This document shows positions 11,487 through 22,700 of a stretch of DNA of 64,000 nucleotides, piece after piece. Origin of the DNA: a bacterium. GTDB lineage: Bacteria > Acidobacteriota > Polarisedimenticolia > Polarisedimenticolales > Polarisedimenticolaceae. Both the position numbers and the translations under genes were made by a program. The stretch covers positions 1 to 64,000 of the forward strand of contig JAAELQ010000317.1 in assembly GCA_024226515.1 (NCBI GenBank). Reading direction: 5' to 3'. Position 1 is the stretch's first letter; each line of letters opens with the position of its first letter. The notes beneath the pieces were generated by a model that ran no database searches, was not told where the DNA came from, and was given only the letters and a program-made list of their open reading frames with translations.

Positions 11487-12235
11487 TGAATCTCAAGCTG
11501 CACGTCTGGCGCCAGAGCGGTCCGAACGCCACGGGCCGTTTCGTGGCCTACGACGTCGACGAGATCAGTTCGCACGCATCGTTTCTCGAGATGCTCGACG
11601 TGCTGAACCTGCGACTCGTCGAACGCGGCGAAGAGCCCGTCGCCTTCGAGCACGACTGTCGCGAGGGCATCTGCGGCGCGTGCGGCGTCGTCATCGACGG
11701 CGTACCCCACGGCCCTCACGGCGGGATCACGACCTGCCAGTTGCACATGCGCAGCTTCAACGACGGCGACGAGATCTGGATCGAGCCGTGGCGCGCGACG
11801 GGCTTTCCCGTGTTGAAGGACCTCGTCGTCGACCGCAGCTCGTTCGACCGCATCGTTCAGTCCGGCGGGTTCATCTCCGTCAGCACCGGCAACGCCCCCG
11901 ACGCGAACAACATACCGATCCACAAGGACGTGGCCGAGCACGCGATGGACGCGGCGGCCTGCATCGGATGCGGCGCCTGCGTCGCCGCCTGCCCCAACGC
12001 ATCCGCGATGCTGTTCACCGCGGCGAAGGTCGGGCATCTCGGTGTGTTGCCCCAGGGCCAGCCCGAGCGTCGCGATCGCGTGAGTGCCCTGGTGGCGCAG
12101 ATGGACCAGGAAGGCTTCGGTAGCTGCACCAACCACGGCGCGTGCCAGAACGCCTGCCCCAAGGAGATCAGCGTCGACTTCATCGCCCGGATGAATCGCG
12201 ACCTGCGCTGCGCCCTGCGTCGCGGAGGCGACTAG
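11486..12235 (+). CDS. sdhB: Succinate dehydrogenase iron-sulfur subunit
   Basis: The 249-residue protein carries electrons from FAD to the cytochrome b subunit. The [2Fe-2S] site is built from CREGICGAC plus a later Cys in [10 protein letters not shown] (residues about 54-90). The other two clusters are bound by [12 protein letters not shown] near residue 157 and [12 protein letters not shown] near 214. The start is fixed by the TAATG junction with sdhA. The gene is followed by a hairpin terminator that ends the sdhCAB operon. Confidence 0.96.
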
Positions 12236-12236
12236 G

Positions 12237-12285
12237 GGCCCCGATTCCGGCCGTAATCCTCGTAGACGAGGCTCTTTTCGGGGCC
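12237..12285 (+). terminator. Terminator-like nested hairpin after sdhCAB
   Basis: The arms GGCCCCGA (12237-12244) and TCGGGGCC (12278-12285) enclose an inner hairpin, CCTCG-TAGA-CGAGG (12258-12271), which is followed by CTCTTTT. The inner hairpin plus T-rich stretch resembles an intrinsic terminator. Confidence 0.55.
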
Positions 12286-12331
12286 TAGCCCCCAGGCTCC
12301 CCGGGCCCCATATTCGGAGATGTCACCCCCC

Positions 12332-12361
12332 TTAGCCGAGCGGGACGCGGCTTGCTAGAAT
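12332..12361 (+). promoter_or_regulatory. Putative promoter of fusA
   Basis: A TAGAAT -10 hexamer (12356-12361) is preceded by a weak -35, TTAGCC (12332-12337), at 18 bases. The -10 lies 36 bases before the fusA GTG, and a CCGGAGAA ribosome-binding sequence sits between them. Confidence 0.5.
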
Positions 12362-12397
12362 CCCGCTCTTTACCAACCCTTTTTTCCGGAGAATAAA

Positions 12398-14482
<2,085 letters not shown>

Positions 14483-14495
14483 CGGAGGCCCTTAG

Positions 14496-15197
14496 ATGCA
14501 TCGCAAGGAACTGAACGAACGCAGTCCCCTGAGGGTCCTGGAACAATCGACTCACGGGGGCCTGGGCCGAGGCAACCTCGGCGTCATCGTCGCCCGTCAC
14601 GGCGTGGGCAAGACCGCCTTTCTCGTCGGAGTGGCCCTCGACGATCTGCTGCGCGAGCGCAACGTGTTGCACGTTGCGCTGGACGTGTCGATCGACCGCG
14701 TCTGCACGTTCTACGACGAGATCTTCAACGACCTGGTTCACACGCAGAAGCTCGAGGACGTGTGGCAGGCGCGGCTCGGCATCGAGCGGCACCGCCGGAT
14801 CGTGTGCTACGCCGAGGGCGATTTCACCCCGGCCAAGTTGCGCGACGGCCTCGGCTTCTGGAAGGACCACGGCGCCTTCGAGCCCGATGCGATCATCATC
14901 GAGGGGCACGACTTCTCGACGCTGGACGCGCCGGCTCTCGCCGAGCTGAAGTCCATCGCCGGCGAGTGCAACGCCGAGATGTGGATGTCGGCCGCCACGA
15001 CGCGCGCCGCCGAGCGCGACGAACGGGGCGTCCCGGAACCGGTGGCGCAACTCGTGTCGTCGATCGACGTCGTGCTCGGTATGGCGCACGACGGCAACGC
15101 GGTCCACGTGCAACTGCACAAGGACCACGACAACCCGGTCGCCTCGGATCTCCGGCTGGCGCTCGATCCGACGACCATGCTGCTGGTCAAGGAGTAG
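14496..15197 (+). CDS. RecA/KaiC-like P-loop ATPase paired with fusA
   Basis: The 233-residue protein has a Walker A motif ARHGVGKTAF at about residues 33-42 and a Walker B-like strand DAIIIEG near 135, in the order seen in RecA/KaiC/DnaB-type ATPases. I recall similar proteins as conserved but uncharacterised in delta-proteobacterial genomes, sometimes mislabelled as cobyrinic acid synthase. A perfect GGAGG lies 8 bases before the ATG, and only 13 bases separate it from fusA, so the two are almost surely one transcript. This suggests, without proof, a role tied to translation or its regulation. No DNA-binding or transmembrane segment is visible. Confidence 0.8.
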   Translation: MHRKELNERSPLRVLEQSTHGGLGRGNLGVIVARHGVGKTAFLVGVALDDLLRERNVLHVALDVSIDRVCTFYDEIFNDLVHTQKLEDVWQARLGIERHRRIVCYAEGDFTPAKLRDGLGFWKDHGAFEPDAIIIEGHDFSTLDAPALAELKSIAGECNAEMWMSAATTRAAERDERGVPEPVAQLVSSIDVVLGMAHDGNAVHVQLHKDHDNPVASDLRLALDPTTMLLVKE

Positions 15198-15204
15198 CCG
15201 CGGC

Positions 15205-15954
15205 TCAGAGCAGGAACGGAACCAGAGCACGGCGGTCGGTCGGGTAGTCCGGAAAGCGCCGGCGATACCAAGCGTGGTACGCCAGCGCCCGGGGCACCAG
15301 GTTGGCCGCCGTCCACAGCGCGAACGACAGTCCGGCGAGCGACCACGTCGCCAGAGCCCACCCTCCCCACTCGAGAATCTCCCCCAGATAGTTGGGGCAC
15401 GAGACGAAGCGGTGCAGCCCCCCCACGGGGACGCCGTAGCCGGCTTCGTCGGCGCGGCGCAGGCGGCACAGCTCGCGATCCGAGCGGACGTTGATCGCCA
15501 GCCCCACGCCGAAGAGGGCCGCCCCGCTCAGGAAACGGGCGTCGGCGAACCACGCGGTGTCGTAGGGCGCGCCTCCGGCGAACAGGTGCGAGCCGTTGAG
15601 CGTCGCGTTGATCGCGTTGAACACCACCCCGAACAGCGCCAGCAGCAGCGGCACACGCCGCGCGTTCCCGCGCCTGAGGAATGGATGGACGAGGCTGCGG
15701 TGCACGTAATGGCCCAGCCACATTCCGGCGAAGACGAGGGCCACCGGCCCCGGCGTCGCCCCCGATCCCAGCAGCAGCGCCAGGAACACCAGGACCGCGG
15801 GTAGCTCCATCACCAGCCAGCCGACACGGTCGCTCAGGGCGGGACCCCATCCCGGACGAAAGAAGCGGCCGTAGGGCGCGCGGAAGAACAACAGCGCGAT
15901 GAAGGCCGGCAGCGACAGCCCGATCCAGACCTTGACGAACGTATCGAGACCCAC
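15205..15954 (-). CDS. Steroid 5-alpha-reductase-like membrane protein
   Basis: The 249-residue integral membrane protein has about six hydrophobic segments and a C-terminal half typical of 3-oxo-5-alpha-steroid 4-dehydrogenases: SCPNYLGEILEWGGWALATW near residues 185-204, LVPRALAYHAWYRRRFPDYP near 218-237, and RRALVPFLL at the end. Human SRD5A1 has the same pattern (NYFGEIMEW, RAKEHHRWY, IIPF). Family members reduce a C4-C5 double bond with NADPH. The real substrate could be a sterol, a hopanoid-related or another isoprenoid lipid. The start is a GTG without a strong ribosome-binding site. It is convergent with the fusA-ATPase pair (7 bases apart). Confidence 0.87.
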   Translation of the reverse strand: MGLDTFVKVWIGLSLPAFIALLFFRAPYGRFFRPGWGPALSDRVGWLVMELPAVLVFLALLLGSGATPGPVALVFAGMWLGHYVHRSLVHPFLRRGNARRVPLLLALFGVVFNAINATLNGSHLFAGGAPYDTAWFADARFLSGAALFGVGLAINVRSDRELCRLRRADEAGYGVPVGGLHRFVSCPNYLGEILEWGGWALATWSLAGLSFALWTAANLVPRALAYHAWYRRRFPDYPTDRRALVPFLL

Positions 15955-15993
15955 TACGCCGCGTGTCTCACGGCCCCTCGGCGGACGCCGAGG

Positions 15994-16710
15994 TCACTTG
16001 CCGACGCCGAGCTTCGCGGCGAGGGCCGCGACGGCGACGGTCCCGGCCGTCTTGACGTCGACCGAACTCACGTTGAGGATCAGGTCATAGCCCAGTGGGT
16101 CGTCGATGTCGCGTGCGTAGACCTGCCGAATGAACGCCGCCTGCTGGCCGTCATGGTCGCGCGCCAACTGCAACGCCTCGGACACCGAGCAGTCTCTGTC
16201 CTCGGCGAGGTTCTGGGCCCGCAGTTCGAGCGGCGCCACGACCCTCAGGCGCAGGCCGAAACGGGACTTGAGGATCCAGTTCGCTCCGCGGCCGAGGATG
16301 ATCGCGTTGCCCTGCCTGGCGATACCCCAGATGACACGCATCATCTCCTTGAGGAACGTGGTCTGCCCCGGATCGCGCGGCACCATCAGCTGCGCCAGGT
16401 AGTCGTCGAACGCGCCGATCGCCCGTTCGTCGAGGCGCGAGAGGATCTGTTCGACCGTGTCGGTCTGCGTCGCGCAGCCGGAGAGGATCTGGCGATCGAA
16501 GACCTGCCAGCCGAACCGCTCGGCGACGGTGCGGGCGACCTCGTGCCCGGCCGAGCCGAGCTGACGCGATACGGTGACCCACGGGCCCTCGCTGAGGTGC
16601 GCCAGGGCGTCGCGAGCCTTCTCGCCACCCTCGTCGGCCATCCGCTGGCGCATCTCCCAGGACCTGGCCTGGCGCTGGAGGATCCCCTCCAGATCGACCG
16701 GAAGAGCCAT
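15994..16710 (-). CDS. Cytidylate-kinase-like P-loop protein
   Basis: The 238-residue product matches the cytidylate kinase-like family (AAA_26). It has TVSRQLGSAGHEVARTVAERFG near residues 46-67 in the P-loop position, FDRQIL, an ILGRGANWIL strand near 140, and a C-terminal DLILNVSSVD segment. Members are related to CMP kinase but usually unproven as nucleotide kinases; the GxxGxGK P-loop is degenerate here (GSAGHEV). The ATG at 16710 is preferred over an upstream in-frame start because AAAGGAG sits just before it. Confidence 0.85.
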   Translation of the reverse strand: MALPVDLEGILQRQARSWEMRQRMADEGGEKARDALAHLSEGPWVTVSRQLGSAGHEVARTVAERFGWQVFDRQILSGCATQTDTVEQILSRLDERAIGAFDDYLAQLMVPRDPGQTTFLKEMMRVIWGIARQGNAIILGRGANWILKSRFGLRLRVVAPLELRAQNLAEDRDCSVSEALQLARDHDGQQAAFIRQVYARDIDDPLGYDLILNVSSVDVKTAGTVAVAALAAKLGVGK

Positions 16711-16776
16711 GCGCGCTCCTTTCACGCTGCACTTCCAGTATAGCGACGGCGCGGTCGCCGCACGAGGGCCGCGACC

Positions 16777-19700
16777 CTACGGACAGGGTCGGGTATTCGG
16801 CCGCTCGACCCCGGATCCGTCCAGGCCCAGCGATCCCTCTCCGCCCCCGCCGGTCCCGCTCACCAGGTAGAACACGATGTCGCCGGCAGGCGGCTCGTAG
16901 GCGTCCGCCGCCGCGGGGGAGAGCAGGCCACAGAACTGCGCGGCGTTGGCCGCGACGGGATCCTGCGTGTATTCCCCGGTGTCCTTCAGCACCTGCAGGT
17001 CGCCACGGTACATGTTGAACCCGGTGTACAAGATGTCGCCCTGCCAGACCTGCGACGTCTCGGTGACCTCGATGAACAGCAGCAGGCCGTCGTCGAGATC
17101 GCACGCGTCGCCCTCGGTGTCCTGATCGATGTCGGACTGCGGCGGGTTGTAGGCCGCCACGCAGTTGTCGCAGATGTCCCCCACGTTGTCGACGTCGGCA
17201 TCGGCCTGACCCGGGTTGTCCACGGCCGGGCAGTTGTCGCACGCGTCGCCCAGCAGGTCGGCGTCGGCGTCGGCCTGGCCCGGGTTCGCGCTCTGCGGAC
17301 AGTTGTCGCACGCGTCGCCCAGGCCGTCCGTGTCGGCGTCCTCCTGGAGCGGGTTGTCCGTAAGATCGCAGTTGTCGCAGGCGTCGCCGAGCGCGTCCGA
17401 GTCGCCGTTCTCCTGCCCTGGGTTGAATACCGTGGCGCAGTTGTCGAACATCTGACTGCTCACGATCAGCGTCGGGACCAGGATCAGGTCGTTGGCCGAC
17501 GTGCCGATCTCGTTCCACACACCGATCGCCAGCACGTTGATGCCCTCGACGAGGTGCGGCAGAGCCTCCGTCGAGACGTCGGCGAACTCGTACACCGGCG
17601 CGGGGGCGTTGCTCGACTCGTGCGGGATGGGCGTCGTATCCCAGTCGGGGTCGACCCCGACGGGCATCCCCGGCGAGCGATAGATCTCCTCGCCGTTGAT
17701 CCAGGCCACGACGCCGTCGTCGTAGTCCAGGCCGAGCAGCACGCTGGCCACGGAGCCCGCCCCGTTGACGGTGAACTCGGTGCGCGTGTACACCGAGCGC
17801 GACCCGCTGGCCACGCTCGTCTCGAGCAACTCGGATGCGCCGCCGCTGGCCATCTCGAAGCCGATGCCGTACGCGCCGGTGCTCCAGCCCGCGTCCTCGA
17901 AGTCCGTCTCGACCCAGGTGATCCCCAGCCCGGGCGAGGCCGAGTTGGCCAGGTACGAGACCTCGCCGGAGGAAGTGCGATCGAGCGCCAGGCGCGGGGC
18001 GACCAGCAGGTCGTCCGCCGTCACGGCGTCGAAGTTCCACACGCCGACCGCCAGCACGTTCTCCCCCTCGTGCAGGGCGCTCAGCGCCGCCACTGTGATG
18101 TCCTCGTACGGCGCGTAGTCGGCGCTGCGCCCGTTGCTGGACTCACGGTCGATCAGCGAGTTCGTGTTCCACGCGGTCGGTCCCGCGGGCACTCCCGCCG
18201 AGCGATAGACCTCGATGCCGTTGATCCAGGCCACGACCGCGTCGTCGTAGTCGATGCCGAGTCCCACGTCGCGAATCGCGTAAACGTTGTCGATGTCGAA
18301 ACGGCTGCGGGTGTAGACCGAGAACGTCCCCGGCAACACCGAGGTCTGAATCAGGCTCTCGGCTCCGACGCCGGCCTCGTAGCCGATGCCGTACCAGCCC
18401 TGCGCCCACGAGCTGTCGTCGAAGCCCTCCTGCATCCACAGCGCGTCGACGCCGGAATCGTCGGTGTTGGCCAGGTAGCTCACCCGCGGCGCGCGGTTCA
18501 TCGACAGCCGCGGGACGAGCACGAGATCGGAGGACGCCGACTGACCGCCCTGGTAGTTGTACACACCGATGGCGAGGACGTTGTCGCCCTGCACCAGCTG
18601 CGGGATGACCTGCGAGACGTCGACCTGCGGTTCGTAGTTCGGCACCGCGCCGTTCGACGAATCGCTGACGCTCGGATCGGTGTCCCACGTCGGCACACCG
18701 GCCGGGATCTCCGGCGAACGGTAGACCTCGACCCCGTTGATCCAGGCGATGTAGCCGTCGTCGTAGTCCGCGCCCAGGTACAGGTTCTGCACCGAGGCCG
18801 GATCGTCGATCGTGAAGTGCGTTCGGGTGAAGATCGAGATCGTCCCGGGGGCGACCTCGGTCTGCAGCAGGGTTCTCGCGCTATTCGGCTCGTCAGCCTG
18901 GTCGTAGCCGATGCCGAACGTCCCGCTGATCCACGAGGCGTCGTTGTAGCCCGGCGCGATCCAATCCTGGCCGATGCCGGGGTCCGACGTGTTCGGTCGG
19001 TACTTCATCGCCGCGCCGAACTCCACGAGCGTGACGTCTTCCGCCGCACCGAACCCGACAAGCTCGATGTCGCTGTTCGACGGCTCGACGACGGTTCGCG
19101 TGTCGTCGCACACGCCGTCGGCGTCCGAGTCGGGATCCTCGGGGCACGGATCGCACGCGTCGCCCAGACCGTCGGCGTCCCGATCCGGCTGCAGCGGGTT
19201 GTCGGTGAAGATGCAATTGTCGTCGACGTCTTCGATCGAATCGTTGTCGTCGTCGGAATCGCAAACGTCGCCCTCGGCGTCGCCGTCGTTGTTCTCCTGG
19301 CCGGAGTTCGACATGCTCGGGCAGTTGTCGACGTCGCCGCAGACTCCGTCGTCGTCGATGTCGTTGTCGAAGTCGAGCGGACAATCGTCGCACACGTCGC
19401 CGAGACCGTCCGAGTCCGAATCCGTCTGATCGTTGGGCGTTGCCGGGCAGTTGTCCTCGGGGCAGCTGTCGGCATCGATCCCCGGATCGCCGAATCCGTC
19501 GCCGTCGCTGTCGGTGCACGGATCACAGGCATCACCCGGTCCATCGCCGTCGGTATCTTCCTGCCCCGTGTTGGCGTCGTCGACACAGTTGTCGCAGATG
19601 TCCTCGACCGTATCGGAATCGGTGTCGATCAACTGCGGCCACTGCGCATCGTCGCAGTCATTGCGCAGGTCGTCGCAGATCTCCGGCGCGCCCGGGTAGA

Positions 19701-22700
19701 TATCGGCGTTCGTGTCGTCGCAATCCAGCCCTTCGGGCGGCGCGCACACGGTGTCCAGGTCGAGGTCGAGCACCTCGCTGCATCCCGGCAGACGGAAATC
19801 GGCCTCCTCCACTCCCCGCACCGGGACGGCCAGCCAGCGGCTGACCGAGGCGTAGGGCAGCGACACCGGGTCGTAGTGCAATCGAACGCGCCAGTGGAAG
19901 ATGCGCTCCACCGGTCCCAGCCCGGTGACGACCTCGCTCAACTCGACTCCGTTGAGGCCGGTCGCGCTCCACGACGGGGCGATCTCCGTTCCCTGCGCGT
20001 CGAACAGCGTGCCGAGAGGCTTGACCTCGTACTCCAGCCGCACGCGCCCCGCGCCGAACGGCGTTCGGCCCAGCGCGGCCAAGCGCACGCTGTCCGCGCT
20101 GTCGGAGGCGCCCAGTCGTTCGAGCGGGGCCGTGTCGTCCACACGCCGCTGCTCGGGACGCAGCGCTAGCCCCGGCCTGCCTCCGCCGTAGTACAGCACG
20201 GCGCTACCCTCGTCGACGAACAGTCCGTTCCACAGGAACGAGCCGATCACGATGTCGGCGTAGCCGTCGCCGTTCACGTCCCCGGCCCCCGCCAGCGAGA
20301 AGCTGAGCTGCTGGTCGTCCTGCGTGCCCGTGACCGACCAGCTGGGCTGGGTCGACAGGCCCGACGCCGAGCCCGGGTAGAGCAGCGCTCGTCCGGTGTT
20401 CGGATCGCCGACAACGTCCCAGCTATACTGTCCGACCAGCGCGTCGGCATAGCCGTCGCCGTTCACATCGCCGGCCGCGGCGACCGTGAATCCGTATTCG
20501 GAGAAGACCTGCTCTCCGGTCACGGTCCACACGGGCGTGGTCGCGAGACCCGAAGCGGATCCCAGATAGGCGTCGGCTCGCCCCTCGTTGGTCGTCGTGT
20601 TGTCGTAGAGCGGTGCACCGACGATCACGTCGCTGTAGCCGTCGCCGTTCACGTCGCCGAGACCCGCCACGCCCTTTCCGGCCTCCGCTCCGACCTGATC
20701 ACTCTCGCCGATCCAGTCGGCGCTCGCCGAAGGCCCGCCGGCGCTGCCGTGGAACACGAAGGCCGCGCCCTCGCCCACCTGACCGTTGCCGTACAGCGGG
20801 ACTCCGACGATCACGTCGGAGAACCCGTCGCCGTTCACGTCCCCGGCGGATCCCACCTTCCATCCCAGGTTGGCGTTGGGCTGGTTGCCCTCGGCGGTCC
20901 AGATCGGGTCCGTTGCAGGACCTGCGACACCGCCGGCCCAGACGTACGCCCGACCTTCCTGGGTCTCGCCGTTGTCGTAGAGATACGCCGAGCCGATCAC
21001 GTCGGAGAAGCCGTCGCCGTTCACGTCTCCGGCGCTCTCGACGGAGAAGCCGAGCTGCGCGTCGAGTTGGTCCGACTCGGTGGTCCACATCGGGCCCGCA
21101 ACCACGCCCGAGGACGACCCGGCGAAGACGTAGATCCTCCCCTCGCCTACCTCGCCGTTGCTGTACAGCGGAGCTCCCACGACGAGATCCGAATAGCCGT
21201 CGTTGTTCACGTCGCCGGCAGACGCTACCGAGAAGCCGAAGTTGGCCCCCGCCACGTCGCTCTCGATGATCCAGTCCGGCGCCGTGTCGATCCCGGCCGC
21301 CGAGCCGCCGAAGACGAAGACGGCGCCTTCCGATGCCTCGCCGTTGTCGAACAACCGCGCACCGACGGCCACGTCGGCGTAGCCGTCGCCGTTCACGTCC
21401 CCGGTCGTGTTGACCGAGTAGCCGAACTGCGCGCCCTGCTGCCCACCCTCGGTGGCCCACCCGGCCGCGTCGGACAGACCGGAGACCGAACCCTCGTAGA
21501 CCCACGCACGGCCCTGGCCGTCGATCGTGTCGTCGTACATCGGGGCGCCTACAATGATGTCCGCGAACCCGTCTCCGTTGACGTCGCCCGCGGTGGAGAC
21601 CGACGTGCCCAGCAGGGCATCCATCTGATCGGACTCGACGGTCCACGTCGGATCCGCCGTCAATCCCGTCGGGGTCCCCTCGAAGACGAAGGCTCCCCCC
21701 TCGTCGATCTTGCCACCCGTGCGAAAGCCCGGAGCGCCGATGATGACGTCGGCCAGGCCGTCGCCGTTGATGTCGCCGGCCGTGGAGAGAGAATAGCCAA
21801 ACTGTGCGTCGCTCTGGTCCGGGGCGTAGGTCCAGTCCTCGGTCGTGTCCGGCCCCGCGGGGCCGCCGAGGTAGAGAGACGCCTGCCCTGCGGCGAGGAA
21901 CATCGTGTTGAAGCTGACCGCACCGACGAGCACGTCGGCGTAGCCGTCCGCGTTCACGTCGCCCGCCGTGGAGACGGCGTTGCCGAAACGAGCCTCGAAC
22001 AATTGATCCGCCTCGACGAACCAACTCGCGGAGGCCTCGAGCCCCGAGGCCGAGCCGAGGTAGATGAACGCGGCGCCCTCGTCGATCTGGCCGTTGGTGA
22101 ACCCCGGCGCACCGACGATCAAATCCGAGTATCCGTCAGCGTTCACGTCGCCCGCGGCCGACACGGCGCGCGCGTACTCGCCGCCGCCCTGGTCGCCCTC
22201 GCCGACCCAGTCGGCCGTGGCCGACGGACCGGACCCCGAGCCATGGAACACGAAGGCGACGCCCTCGTTGGCCTCGCCGTTATCGTAGAAGTAGGCCCCG
22301 ACGACGATGTCGGAGAACGCGTCGCCGTTGACGTCGCCCAGCGTCGAGACCGCGGTACCGAGTTGCGCCCCGACCTGGTCGGCCTCGAACTGCCACGTCG
22401 CAGTCGTCGACAGGCCGGATGCCGAGCCGAGATAGACGTACGCCGCGCCCTCACCGCTTTCGCCGTTCTCGTACTGCGGGGCGCCGACGATCACGTCGCT
22501 GTAGCCGTCGCCGTCGACGTCGCCGGCGGTCGCGAGGAACTCGCCGAACCGCGAGAACGGCACGTCCGACTCCAGCGTCGCCGCCGCCGTCGCCGACAGG
22601 CCCGCCGCACCGCCCTCGAAGACGTATACGCGGCCCTCGTTGACCTCGCCGTTGTCGTAGCCCCAGGCGCCGACGACCACGTCGCTGTAATGGTCCCCGT

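Noticed and set aside
14496-15197. Cobyrinic acid a,c-diamide synthase as the identity of the ATPase
   Set aside because: Only the P-loop would fit; the glutamine amidotransferase part of that enzyme is absent and the protein is too short.
17554-20169. An 871-codon plus-strand frame opposite the jelly-roll and type 3 repeats
   Set aside because: It is a shadow of the Asp-rich coding strand, giving valine- and arginine-rich nonsense.
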